Positions 20,226-31,813 of a stretch of 64,000 bases of DNA are shown here, in pieces (position 1 is the first letter of the stretch; the number at the start of each line of letters is the position of its first letter). A program made the translations under genes and the position numbers. The stretch spans positions 24,130,838 through 24,194,837 of the forward strand of contig CM055067.1 of the NCBI GenBank assembly GCA_029204045.2, written 5' to 3'. Below the pieces are notes generated by a model, which worked only from the letters and a program-made list of their open reading frames with translations, made no database searches and was not told the DNA's origin. Source of the stretch: Tillandsia leiboldiana (taxonomy: Eukaryota; Streptophyta; Magnoliopsida; Poales; Bromeliaceae).

Positions 20226-21380
20226 ACCACATGGTGTTCCGGAACAAAGGGGCTTGTTCCGGAACTCATGTGCTAGTTCCGGAACTCAGCCCCTTGTTCC
20301 GGAACTCAACTCTCCAGCACCCCAAATCCGAGCTGTAGCCTCTGTTTTCCTCCAGCTTGCATCCTTTTCGCGCCGCCGACTCACTTTTCGCCCCGGAAGC
20401 TTCCGCCACAGTCTGAAATCACCCGAACCCCGCTGTAAATATAAAATACACATTCTCCAAGAATTTTCAGATTTTTCTGTGAACAATTGCGGAATCGGTG
20501 CTCAATGCAAAGCCCGATCTCTACACCGCGCGCCCGCGCGGCACCCTCTGATGGTCTCTCCTCCACCCTTGGATAGTATGCTCATCATCTCCATCACAAA
20601 GAAAACCCATCAACAAAGCCAATCCAAGCTTTCTCTCTCTCTCACAAGAAAAACTGAAATGCACCTTCATGAGGCTCGACGCGCGCTTGCTCCGCTCGGC
20701 TTCCGACAGTCGGTCCGCACTAATAGTACACCATCACCTCACTCAATTTCATATTTTAATCCCCCTCAAATCTTCTTCTCCTTCTCCTTCTTCCTCAATT
20801 TTCATTTCCTCTGTTTCTTATTTTTTCCTCTGTTTCATACTTTGGAGAAGACGATGACATGGCATGGTGCTAATTTGAGGTGCTTGGTGCATGGTGCATG
20901 GTGCATGGTGGCAAGGAAACCCAACATTCTCTCCAAACACCAACACCAACACTAATTCTATACACCCTCTTAATTCCTTTTTCTTTCTTTCTTTCTTTCT
21001 CTAATCTCCCTCTCTCAGACAAAATAACCAACTTAATTAATTAATTAAATAATCAATCTTAAGCCACTCCAACACACTTTTTGCCCTCGGGGCCTCCGCA
21101 TCAGTCCGGAACCTCCCGAACTTCACTGTAAACTGAAAATACACCTGATCCAAACCTTCCCAATTTCTCCGCAAACCACAGTGGAGTCGCGGCTCTAACA
21201 AACCAGTCCTGTAATGGCGCACAATGCCCGGAAAAACTCCGATTCAAGCTGGGGCTTCCGCGTTGATCCGAATCAACCCGAACTCATCTGTAAACACAAT
21301 TGGAACCCGTCCAAAGCAATTTCTCCGCACCGCGCCATCTTGCGGGGTCGGTACACTATTCGAAGTCCCGGTACTCTACA
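20226..21380 (-). repeat. A2 LTR-1, outer portion (start of the LTR)
   Basis: On the minus strand the LTR starts TGTAGAGTACCGGGAC at 21380, after a weak purine-rich stretch. It continues to the A1 insertion and then to 9695. Sequence at 20938-21380 matches LTR-2 (25560-25997). The + strand ORF of 246 codons starting at 20215 spans low-complexity pyrimidine-rich DNA and has no recognisable domain. Confidence 0.78.
20236..20305. promoter_or_regulatory. Four GTTCCGGAAC palindromes at exactly 20-bp period
   Basis: GTTCCGGAAC lies at 20236-20245, 20256-20265, 20276-20285 and 20296-20305. With the two GTACCGGTAC sites left of A1 this gives six CCGG-centred palindromes in register. The intervening 10-mers are different, so only the palindrome is conserved. 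It lies in the first half of the A2 LTR (minus strand). Confidence 0.85.
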
Positions 21381-23778
21381 TCATGCCCCTACCTACTCCT
21401 GAACACTATCTGGGCACAGCCCTCGGCTATTAGGCCCCATACAGCTACTACTCTCACAAAGGCATCAGCCGAATAACAAAGCAAACCTGTCTGTGCTCAA
21501 ACCATCATAGAACCCTCACCGTTGTGTACTCACAACGTGGCATCACTGCCGTGTACCAACGGCATGGCATCACCACCTTATCTCAACGGTGTGGCAACAT
21601 ATCCAAAATATCAATCTCTCGGATCCTCACTGTCGTATTCCCACGACGTGGTACTGGGTCACACAGGCCTCTCCATCCATCAGATCCCGCAACTGCGCTA
21701 CCACTCTAACTCTCTATCTCACGGGCGGCACTCCAAGGGGGGGTGCTATCGAAGTCGGCGCGGTTTCCCAAACCGCTTCAATCACCGTCTCGATCTCAAT
21801 CTCACTAAACGGCGGCTTTAACAACAGCTCACGTAGACTCACACCCGGGATCACACGGGCGATAAGGATATCCTTTAGTCTTGGTGCCGCCGCAGGCATC
21901 TCTTCTACAATCGCTAGCAAGCGATACGACCACGACTCAACCTCTGTCGTGGTCTAGCCTCCTCTATAAACACACTCCTCCTGACCAGGTCCACGGAGGG
22001 TCTTGTCCTCTCTCGACAATCCATATTAGCATAGCATGGGGTATCCAATCCCAATCCAACCTCATATCAATATCTCAGAGCTGATGTAGGACTAAAAACT
22101 CAATGGATCAAATCCAAAGTCCTAACTGCACTGGGCGGGGTTAGCAACACTCAACCATGTGCTAAACGTGATCTAGAACCTGATCCTCACGTGCACAAGC
22201 CAACCATCCTATCTCAGGCCCACGCGAAGCTACCCCTGCTCTACTAAAACACGCGCAAGCGGTGTCGGCATCAAACATGCTCCAACTCTGACAACCGTCA
22301 GCAGAACCACACCTGGTAAGACGCGATCCACTATCCTGGCGTCCTCTATCCGGCTGCACGATCCCCTCCTCTAGATGCTGGTGGCCATCGCTCCATCTGC
22401 CTCGGCATCACGGCTCCATCAGCCTACCGGTAAATTGGACGAACCTCCTCATCCTAAAAGGGGTAGTGAGAGGGAATGGGTGCCGTCGCCAGCGGCAATT
22501 CCATGAGCTCTACTCTGGGACACTCTGCCTGAAGATATCCTGGCTATCCACATGAAAATCATTGCCCTTTCCTAAAGTCACTCAATGGCGATGAATGCGG
22601 CCCACCGCAAAAGACACAATCATACCAATACCGCCGCTGGTGTCTCGACTGTCGAGAACCTCCTGGTCTCCATCTCCTCTGAGATCCATGACCCTAAACT
22701 GGAATCATGGCAACCTCGATCCACATGACTATCCCAAAATCCGACAATGCTAGACGTCTCTCACTGGAGCTGGTTCCTCGCTCTCGATCCCTCTTGAACG
22801 CGATCACTGAGGCTCGGTCAATCCATCGAGCCTGCACAATCGTTGCATCTAAAGTCGGCATTCGCCGAGAAAGCACAAGGTGATAGACATCTCGATGTAG
22901 TCACCTCTCAAAAAAAATGATCAACCTTCGAGGCCTCATCCTGGAAACATGTGGCACACTGCTCAACAATCGTAGAAACTCGCTCCAGGTCATCAACTGC
23001 GCTCCCGGTGGTCCATCGGGACGAACTCGACGCCACCAACTCTCGGCGTCCTGATCCTAAGTGCGCATAACCAAGTGCACCAGATGCTTCTTCTGGGTGA
23101 AGAAATCCTCGAACAGCTCTTCCATAGCAGCGATCTAGTTCTCGGCCTCCCAAGGCTCCAAACTCTATCCCGAAATCCACAGGGGATGGTACTGGATGAA
23201 GTACATAACCAATTGACAATCTCTTGCTGCTCCAGCACTATCCACAGTGCGATCTGGGTCGAAGTCGACGATGTCGCGGCCGGAGATACTACTGGCGATA
23301 CCTCAGTCGATGCTCTCTGCTCGAGCATGCGCATCACGCGCTCCATGCTCTCTTCCTGGCGCCACATCGCCTCAAACAACTGAGCTACATGGCCCGTAAC
23401 TCTGAGATCTCTCTCTGCTCTGTCAATTCAGCCTCCCGCTGTTCGGGCTCCTCATCCCAAGTCAAACACGCCCTCGCCGCAGCCCGGCGTCTCGGAGGCA
23501 ACGAAAACCGCTGAAACAGAACAAACATTAGGACCAAGAACTCTCACGACCCAATCAAGCGAAAGTCTAAACATGTTAACCTTTCTAAAGCATTATGTTG
23601 TCTGCAGCCAACATAATCATCTCTAGAGAAATAACATGTAAGATCACTCGCCCCAATCCTCTGGGGGAGGTACTAACTCAATCAGGACTCTCGCTAAGGT
23701 CACGTCTCTCACGACAGTCATCCTAATGTCCAACCAATAGCCTAGGGTCTCTAAGTCCTCAACGACCTATATTCCTAG
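21381..23778 (-). pseudogene. A2 int-1: PBS-proximal half interior (gag and protease relics)
   Basis: Read on the minus strand from the PBS, this matches the first two kilobases of A1's interior. It has a gag start region (PRRRAAARACLTWDEE, about 23495), a helix-rich segment (MFEAMWRQEESMERVMRMLEQ, 23379-23317) and a LDATIVQARW segment (about 22850). A degenerate knuckle lies at about 22540, and protease-side sequence to about 21700. The region 21381-21640 is unlike A1. Many stops are present. It has no RT, RNase H or integrase, which are the part found in int-2. Confidence 0.65.
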
Positions 23779-23790
23779 GCTCTGATACCA
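23779..23790 (-). promoter_or_regulatory. Primer-binding site of the A2 element LTR-2/int-1
   Basis: On the minus strand TGGTATCAGAGC, complementary to initiator-Met tRNA, is separated by 8 nt from the LTR end GGGGCGTGACA at 23799. This makes LTR-2 a 5' LTR for int-1. Confidence 0.85.
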
Positions 23791-23798
23791 CCCTAATC

Positions 23799-25997
23799 TG
23801 TCACGCCCCGGGGTCGAAACTACGACCCGGGTTCGCCAACAGATCCGCCATATGTACGGAAACTGCCGTACAGACGAAGCGTCTACCCTGCAAGTCAGAT
23901 CTATAGCTAAAATGTATCAGAGCTGAAATAGAACTAAAACCAAATGCTATAGAATAAATAATGAACATCTGCAATAAAAAAATCTCCACTAATACACAAA
24001 TCCTCAATACAGGTCTCTCAAATAATAATAAAATACAAGCCTCACCAAACTCTCAGACTGTCCAGTACAAAAGTAGGATCATAAAGCTAACAGGGTACAT
24101 CTACCTCTGACTCAAAATGCTGGTAAGGAACTACTCGGTCACGTCCTCACCTCGATCAGCTGTCTCCGCGCGAGCTAAGCCGGAACAGCAGCCTCAGAAA
24201 ACCTGTCACCGCAGCGGGTGTGAGATCTACTGCAGAAGGTAGATCTCAGTGGGTACCATCATCAATATCCACGGTATGCCCACTAAGTCTACTGGAGGCA
24301 CAACAGATAGGTATGCAAATAGATAAAAGGAAAGCAGGAAAGGAACAACATCTAATATGAATCAACGTCATGCTCAAGGAAAACTCTGCTCTGATCCTGC
24401 TATGCATACACTCTGGTATATACACTCTCACTACTAATAATATGCCTCAAGTTCCATGCTCAAAGGAAAACTCATCTATGAACATGCTATGCAATCACTC
24501 TCTCATATCACCCGATCTCAATGACTGCCTCATAGGGTCCAGTCAAGCCTGCGCCAAACCTACTGCCACCTCATCCCCACTGGGACGGGACTTACGTAGG
24601 GCGTCCGACACGGACTATCTCAATCTCAAGCGAACTCTAGTGTATCAACTAGTCGCATCAACAACACGCACCCGGGGCGTAGCTCGAGGGGAGCGACCCC
24701 ACCAAACTCAAGTATCTCATCTGTCTCAACTGTCTCATAAGCGGCACATGCAGGCTATGATCCACGATCAAACAGATCGGAACTCAATGCTCAACTAGCA
24801 TAACTCAGTCGGAGAAAGACTCCACTACTCGATCAGGAAATGCCCACACAATCTCAAAGCTATGTCGGGAAACCTCCACGACTCAATCTGATAATGCATA
24901 ACCCATGGCTAAGTCGGTGAACCTCCACGCCTCGATCTGCCAGAACCCCAAAACTCTAAAAGCTAGGAGGAGATCCACCTCCACAACTGAATCAGGAAGA
25001 CACAAACCACGATCTAGAATAATCCCAACGAGGAAGAAGAACTCTCAGGACACTAGAAACTCGATACATGATGCTCTAAAAATCCACTCGGCCCTCCGGC
25101 ACGAGTACTCAAGCATACCGGGCCACCTGGACCTTCTGTAATACTCTCAATATTTAAAACTCTTTATAAAATCGGAGTTTATTTAAAACCAATTGCAGAA
25201 ATAAAATGAAGGTCCATATGCATCCCGGAGGACAAGGAAACATGCAGTCTAGTGTCAAATAACCTCTATATCATACTAAAAATGTCTGGGGCTCAGGAAT
25301 GTCTTTCTACAATTTTCTAGGCAATTATCAGATTTATCAATATACAATAATTAAGCTAAACATGATCAACATGCTTACAGAAGCATTAGAGGGCATTCCA
25401 TAAATCTCGAAGAATTTCCAACCCACCTGGAATGCTTTCCATAGGCCAAGCCGAAGTCGGGTATGTGTCGAGCCACTAACAGACGAAAATCCAAAACTGC
25501 GCCGCGCGCGCGCGCGCAATATCGCGCGCCCCGGAAAAATCCTAGGAAGCTCACACGACACCAACACTAATTCTATACACCCTCTTAATTCCTTTTTCTT
25601 TCTTTACTCTTTCTTTCTCTAATTCCCCTCTCTCAGACAAAATAACCAACTTAATTAATTAATTAAATAATCAATCTTGAGCCACTCCAACACACTTTTT
25701 GCCCTCGGGGCCTCCGCATCAGTCCAGAACCTCCCGAACTTCACTGTAAACTGAAAATACACCTGATCCAAACCTTCCCAATTATTTCGCAAACCACAGT
25801 GGAGTCGCGGCTCTAACAAACCAGTCCTCTAACGGCGCACAGTGCCCGGAAAACTCCGATTCAAGCTGGGGCTTCCGCGTCGACCCGAGTCAACCCGAAA
25901 TCATCTGCAAACAAATATGGAACACGTCCGATGCGATTTCTCCGCACCACGCCATCTTGCGAGGTCGGTACACTCCACCAAGTCCCGGTACTCTACA
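23799..25997 (-). repeat. A2 LTR-2 (middle LTR, shared by two half interiors)
   Basis: This 2,199-bp LTR runs from TGTAGAGTACCGGG at 25997 to GGGGCGTGACA at 23799. On its upstream side lies a pol tail with a polypurine tract (int-2), on its downstream side a PBS (int-1). It lacks the H insertion found in LTR-1 and LTR-3: the empty site is at about 25255-25262. A 10-nt PBS complement (GCTCTGATAC on the minus strand) is at 23914-23923. Confidence 0.85.
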
Positions 25998-27058
25998 CTC
26001 TCCCCTCCTTAAAAAGGTTTCGTCCTCGAAACCAACAATAAATCCATAACTCAGGAGGGTGTCTCAATCAGATGGGGATAGGAGATCCCCAACTCATCCT
26101 CAGGCTCTCAGGTGGTCATTCTCACACATCAGGATGGCTCCACCGAATCTTCATCCAGGATATAACCGATTAAATAATTTCTTTGCCTCACCCGCAGGAA
26201 TTGCATCGGCCACTCCAATGTCTCAAATCCTCGTCCAACTCTAAAACAGTGAAGTTCAAAACATGCCAAGGATCAAACACACATCCTTCAGCCAGATAAT
26301 TACTCGCGGACCAACCTCCTGCGTAAACTCAAATCTATACAAATCCCCGTGGCTAGTGGCCTCACAAAATCAGGGTCTCCAATACCAAACTCCCGGCCTC
26401 TATTTGGCATATTCCTACGTTGCTCCTTAGCGACCACATGCACAAATTCCCACAATTACACACTCACCATCCACCACAGGGAAAGAAATTCAACAACGGG
26501 AACATTTCCCCAAATTTCCAACTCTCAAATTCCAAGGTTGCACCGCTCGCCTAGACAAGGCGTAACTGACCATAAAGACCTCGCCGGGATCATACTGTGA
26601 TAACAATCATGCATAATTGAAAACTCTGTCCACCGGCGTTCATCCAATCGCTGCTGGTATCCTCCTCAGCTTAAATTCTTGGAAGCTACACTGGCTTTGC
26701 TTAGTCTAAAAGCCTCTTTCCTTGGCCACAATCATAGGCTTAGGCTAATTCCCAACGGCATCACTCTTCGTTGGGTCCACAGTCACTCTTGCAGCTGAAA
26801 TCACAAAGCCTAACCACAGAACCTTCCGAAGTCAAGTTCAAGCTCTCTCAACTAGACAACCAACTTCTTCCCTCTTAGAAGTTACCGCACTATCCTCAAG
26901 TGCTCCCCAAGCTCTAAGCCACTTCGGAAATAAATCCAAATATCCACGACGGGTCCGGCTGCCAACCCGTCCAAACACAGCTGGAACACTAAATTCCTCA
27001 AATCCTAAAGGCGGCAGGGCATCAGTCAATCTACTTGATCGCGCTGTAACTCATCATG
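25998..27058 (-). pseudogene. A2 int-2: PPT-proximal half interior (pol relic)
   Basis: On the minus strand this matches A1 from about 15520 to the polypurine tract: a LPPLGFEEF segment (about 27010), REEVGC (about 26860), and the terminal CGAGGACGAAACC with AAGGAGGGGAGAG (25998-26045). Stops are frequent and no catalytic motif is intact. No PBS precedes it at the LTR-3 junction (27059), so its 5' half is missing. Confidence 0.62.
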
Positions 27059-28681
27059 TGTCACGCCCCGGAGTCGAAACTGCGACCCGGGCTCGCCAAC
27101 AGATCCGCCATCTGTACGGAAACTGCCGTACAGACGAAGCGTCTACCCTGCAAAAATCTATAGCTAACCATGTATCAGAGCTGAAATAGAACTAATAGCT
27201 ACAGAAATCCACTGAACATCTGATATAAATAAAATCTCAATACAAAGTCCCTCAGCCATAAATAGTAAAAGCAATCCTCACAGATCTCTCAGAATGTTCA
27301 GTACAAAAGTGGAAACATAAAATACCGGGTACATCTACCACTGACTCTCCATGCTGGTAAGGAACTAATCAGCCACGTCCTCACCTCGATTTGCTGTCTC
27401 CGCGTGAACCAAGCAGGAACAGCTACCTCAAACCTGCCACCGCAGCGGGTGTGAGATCTACTGCAGAAGGCAGATCTCAGTGGGTACCGTCCCAATATCC
27501 ATGGTATGCCCACTAAGTCTACTGGAGGCAAAACAGATAGGTATGCAGATAGATAGATAATGGGTAAGCTGAAAGAAAACTACAGCTAAAAGTCTCAATC
27601 ATAAAGCTCAAGAAACTCTATCGATAACATGATATGCATACGCCCTCTACTGCTAAGATGCCTCAGTATCGATGCTCAAAGGAAAGAAACCCATCTAAGA
27701 ACATGCAATGAAACTCACTCACCCATATCACCCAATCTCAATGACTGTCCCTCTTTGGACCAGTCAAACCTGCGCTCATCTACTGCCACTCATGCCCAAA
27801 TAGGGCTTGGTCTTACGTAGGGTGTCCCTCAAGGACTATCTCAATAACCACATCGCAGCCTCGTCAGGCTCGGTATCATCATCGCATCCGGAGCGTAGCT
27901 CGCGGGGAGTGACCCCGCGAACTCAAGTATCTCACAACTGGCATAAAACCTCTGTCTCAGCAGGCTTTGGTCCACGATCAAACATATCGGTAACTCGATG
28001 CTCAAAAGCACAACTCAGGCAGAAAAGAGACTCCATGACTCAACAGGAAATGCCCAAATCCTCACATAATCTGTCAGAGAACTCTCTACGACTCAATCTG
28101 ATAATGCACAACCCATGGCTAAGTCGGAAAACCTCCACGACTCGATCTGCCAGAACCCCAAAGCTCACAGCTAAAACATAAACCACGATCTAGAGTAACC
28201 CAATCCGAGAATAAATCCTCAATCACCCGCACTGGAGGCCTGGAAATTCCGAAAGACTAACGCCTACAACCCAAATCAAACAAGAACAGGCTGCAGGCGC
28301 AGCCGCCCGTAGCTTCCGCACCTAAGGTGATACAAATACCCAATCTCTCACATAAGAGGCTTGGAAATTCCGAAAGACTAACGCCTACAACCCAAATCAA
28401 ACAAGAACAGGCTGCAGGCGTAGCCGCCCGTAGCTTCCGCCCCTAAGGTGATACAAATACCCAATCTCTCATGACACTAGAAACTCGTCTCACAAAGCTC
28501 TTAAAAATCTACTCGGCCCTCCGGCACGAGAACACATGCATCTCTAACTACCTGGACCATTCATAATGTTCTCAATATTTAAAAACCCTTTAAAAGCGGA
28601 GTTTCACTTAAAACCGGTTACAAAAATATTATGAAGGTCCAGGGGCAACCCGAATCTCAGAAAAATATGTAGTCTAGTGTC
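27059..28681 (-). repeat. A2 LTR-3, terminal portion
   Basis: This is the minus-strand LTR end (GTGACA at 27059) up to the H insertion. The LTR resumes at 45691 after H. Similarity to LTR-2 is high at 27059-27560. It contains a 121-bp tandem duplication (28235-28471) and the 10-nt PBS complement (27172-27181). No gene is seen. Confidence 0.8.
28235..28471 (-). repeat. 121-bp tandem duplication in A2 LTR-3
   Basis: Two nearly identical units (TGGAAATTCC at 28241 and 28362) lie head to tail. LTR-2 has no second unit at the equivalent place, so this is a local duplication in LTR-3. Confidence 0.85.
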
Positions 28682-28686
28682 AAAAC

Positions 28687-29007
28687 TGTCACGCCCCGAG
28701 TCCGGCAATTTGTACGGTTCGGGCACGCCAACAGACCCACCAATCGGGTAAGACCTTTTTCTACTCGAAAGGAACGGTAACATCCATAGTAACACAACAA
28801 GTGTATGCGGAAGCACAATATCAGAGTACTAAAAATCACTACAAATTTAAAACTTTCATTCAGTAACAAACAGTTAATGCGGAAATGAAAGCATACAAGA
28901 GTGAACCATGCATTAAATTTATTACACTTTACATCTCTGAAATTGCAAATAAAATTATTACAATTCTTTTACATAAATTCCTCACCATACAAGGTTCACT
29001 CAAGAAA
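28687..29007 (-). repeat. Terminal 321 bp of the H LTR
   Basis: This is the U5-side end of H on the minus strand, left of E. It is AT-rich with no ORF, and ends with TGTCACGCCCCG on the + strand. Bases 29003-29007 (AGAAA) are E's target duplication. Confidence 0.75.
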
Positions 29008-29615
29008 TGTGATAACCGCGGATTTATTTTACCTTTCTGGGCTTTCCGTTAATTTTATTGAACCGTTCTGTTGACAATAGGGGTCCGAGGGTAACTTTCC
29101 CTTGTTTTCAGGGCAGACGATCGGGGCTCGCGGGTATTTTTGGTTAATAAAGCTCGCGAAACGGAGACCGGCGGTGCGATCGGTTTTGGATTCCGACCCC
29201 CGGATCTCCCAGAATAAATTCCGGAAGTTGGTACCGTAGCCCAGGTGACATACACAATTACCGGGGGCAGACCGAACTCTGGTCCGCAATTAGATCGATT
29301 CTAGTCGATCAGTTGAGGTATGGGATTTAAGCACCCCTTTTCCCAGTCGCTCGAGTGGTTAAATTTAATTTGGGGTCCAAAATCCACTACGCCCAAACGA
29401 CTAACTAGTCGGCCTTGGGAATCAGGTTTTCCTACACCTCGCCTCCCCTCACCTTGGCGTGCGATATCCGAGCGTGGACGAGGAGCGGCTCCCCAAAACC
29501 CTCGCCCTTCCCATCGGCCGGCGTGGAAGAGAAGAGATTGATCGCCTCCCCGCAAAGATCCGACGAACGCGAAGAGGACGATCCCTCTCCTTCGCCCGGT
29601 ACCGACGAAAAGAAG

Positions 29616-30840
29616 GTGAGCCGTGCTTTCATTTTCTTTCCTTGTCTTTTCTCGTTACGAACGAGGGGGAGGGGGGTTTTCTTGATTCGTCGGAGATGGA
29701 AGGAGAGGGGCGAGCCACCCGCACGCGGAGCGCCGCGCGGGGCAACCCGCGCATGCGGGGGCGCCGCGCCGGGCAGCCCGCGCATGCGGGGGCGACGCGC
29801 GGGGCAGCCCGCGCATGCGGGGGCGCCGCGCGGGGCACCCGCATGCGGGGCGCCGCGCGGGGCAGCCCGCGCATGCGGGGGCGCCGCGCGGGGCACCCGC
29901 ATGCGGGGCGCCGTGCGGGGCAGCCCGCGCATGCGGGGGCACCGCACGGGGCAGCCCGCGCATGCGGGGGCGCCGCGCGGGGCACCCGCATGCGGGGCGC
30001 CGCGCGGGGTAGCCCGCGCATGCGGGGGCACCGCGCGGGCAGCCCGCGCATGCGCGCGGGGGTTTGGTCGCTGCCGTCAGAGGCCGGTTGGTGTTGGGGC
30101 TTTTCTTTACTTTGCGTTTAAAGGTTCTTGACCTCCCCGCCCGGGGATCCCGTTTTGCAGCTTCGGGGAGCGCGCCGGGACGCGGGGAGCCGAGCGTGGT
30201 TTTCTACTAGCGACAGGTGGGTTGAATGTGTTATTTAGCATCGATTTCCGACGACCGTTTATTCTAGATATTACATATCATCGTTCCACTTTAAATGCCA
30301 CCTATTATCGTACCTTAGATGCTACATGTAATCGCCGCACTTTAGTAGTTATGTGTTATCATGCTCCTGATGTTACATGTTGTTGCTTTATCTTCGATTA
30401 TACTTGTTAGTAGAGTACCTTGATTACACATGTTATAATCTTACTCATGTTCATGCATTGTGGCTACTGTGCTCGAGGCTGCAACACGCGCACCCGCGGT
30501 TTGGCCACCGCGAAGGGTGCGCTTTTCCGGAAAAGTGGTCTATGACCCGTGTATACCCACGAGGTGACGTAGTGGGGCCCCTTATTAGTTGTGGGGTTTG
30601 AGGCGCCGAGGTGCGAGCGGTGCGACCCGTCGGTTTAGTTGTCCGACGTGGTCGGGTTTCTGCATGTACGGTATGGGCCGTCGGTTTGGTTGTCCGACGT
30701 GTCCGGGTATTACAGGATACAGGTGTACAGGTTTCCTTTCCTCCTTGAGAGGGTGGTTGCTCCGGTTGTCTTCACGGTTTGTTTTACTATATTCTCCTGC
30801 TCTACTATTTTGACGTCACTGACTTCCCACTTCGTGACAG
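29616..30840 (+). other. Predicted leader intron in E 5' LTR
   Basis: The donor is AGAAG|GTGAGC at 29611-29621. The acceptor is CTTCGTGACAG|G, ending 30840, preceded by a CACTGAC branch-point-like word at 30817-30823. The 3' LTR has the same sites (donor 37214, acceptor 40177). The acceptor region is identical over at least 25 nt to that of solo LTR I. Prediction only. Confidence 0.48.
29716..30056. repeat. GC-rich palindromic minisatellite, E 5' LTR
   Basis: About eleven alternating units of about 31 bp (GCAGCCCGCGCATGCGGGGG type) and about 25 bp (GCACCCGCATGCGGGGC type) each end GCCGCGCGGG. CCCGCATGCGGG is a perfect 12-bp palindrome. The array reads open in all frames with Arg/Ala/Gly/Pro-rich translations that are not genes. 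Confidence 0.88.
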
Positions 30841-31592
30841 GGTTCAGACGGGGGGAGATGTAGGCGGTGGTGAGGACGGGACAGGAGCAGCTGGGTCGCT
30901 GGGGACCCTGGACTGTATTTCTTCTTTCATTCTTGCATTTCATTTACATTGTAGTTATGTGAGAGGTTCTCGATACCCTCGTGGGGTCGGCATGGATGTC
31001 GGTACGGGTTACATTTAGTTATCCCCTTATGCGTTGTTCTTCCTCTTATTTCTGTTGGCCATTTGAAAATGAAAAAGGCAAAAGCCAAAGAAAAGATTGC
31101 AAAAACTGTTTTTAAAATCTAAGTGTCGTGTGGGCACTGGTTTCAAAACCCTGTGGATTTATGGATTGCGAAAGGGATTCCAAAACTTGGTGTCGTGTGG
31201 GCACCGTTTTCAAAACCTGTGGATTTATGCTGATTTCGAAACTCGCTTTCAAAACGTAAGCGTCGGGTAGGCGCTCTTTCAAACTGTGGATTTATCCTTT
31301 CCAAATTGATCGGCCATACGTTTTTAAGTAAATTAGAATGCTGGTTGTATGTGAATAATTGTTGTGATTGAATGGATGTGAATGTTTGGAATATGTACTG
31401 AACTCCACGCCGGGCATATACAGGGGAGGCTCTGTCCGTTTACAGAGTGATCCCGTATGTGTGGCGGATCTGGGCATGCGCCGGGGAAGAGGGGTTCTCC
31501 TTTATCAAAAAAAAAAAAATTTATACGTCAAATGCTTGACTTTTGTGAATCGTTTCCGCTAAAACAAACTCCCCGGGGCGTGACAGATTAAA

Positions 31593-31604
31593 TGGTATCA
31601 GAGA
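31593..31604 (+). promoter_or_regulatory. Primer-binding site of E
   Basis: TGGTATCAGAGA lies 7 nt after the 5' LTR end (31585), complementary to the 3' end of initiator-Met tRNA. The same spacing occurs in F. Confidence 0.85.
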
Positions 31605-31710
31605 GTTCTTTCAATCACAACAGTTAGTGCCGACATCCGTGGGAACACCTCACTTGCCTACACATGAATGAAATGGGTAGGGCATAGGATTGTAGTACGT
31701 GAGTGGCCGA

Positions 31711-31734
31711 GGGGGGGGGGGGGGGGGGGGGGGG
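31711..31734 (+). repeat. Run of 24 guanines upstream of gag
   Basis: An uninterrupted G24 tract lies 80 bp before the gag ATG. Its true length is uncertain, as homopolymers are often miscounted. F has no such run at the equivalent place (about 62150-62300). Confidence 0.9.
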
Positions 31735-31813
31735 AATGTTGAGTCCTTTCTCTCACTTTATGGTTGTTTTTAGTAGGGTAGTCTAAAGTTGACTCTTGTG
31801 ATGTGTGACAGAC

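Larger units (their letters stand above)
29008..31585 (+). repeat. 5' LTR of E
   Basis: This 2,578-bp LTR contains a predicted leader intron (29616-30840), a GC-rich array (29716-30056) and a purine/pyrimidine-asymmetric tail near 31500 (A13). It ends CCCCGGGGCGTGACA. I see no canonical TATA box. ORFs through the array are compositional. Confidence 0.9.

Noticed and set aside
20215..20955. 246-codon + strand ORF as a host gene
   Set aside because: It starts at the A1/TSD junction, runs through a minus-strand A2 LTR of low-complexity pyrimidine-rich DNA and has no recognisable domain.
29415..30131. ORFs of 60-270 codons in all frames of the E, I and A1 GC-rich arrays (also 37013-37895, 39070-39775, 10643-11024, 17511-18015)
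   Set aside because: They are Arg/Ala/Gly/Pro repeats produced by stop-free GC-rich minisatellites, open on both strands at once and differing between LTRs of one element.
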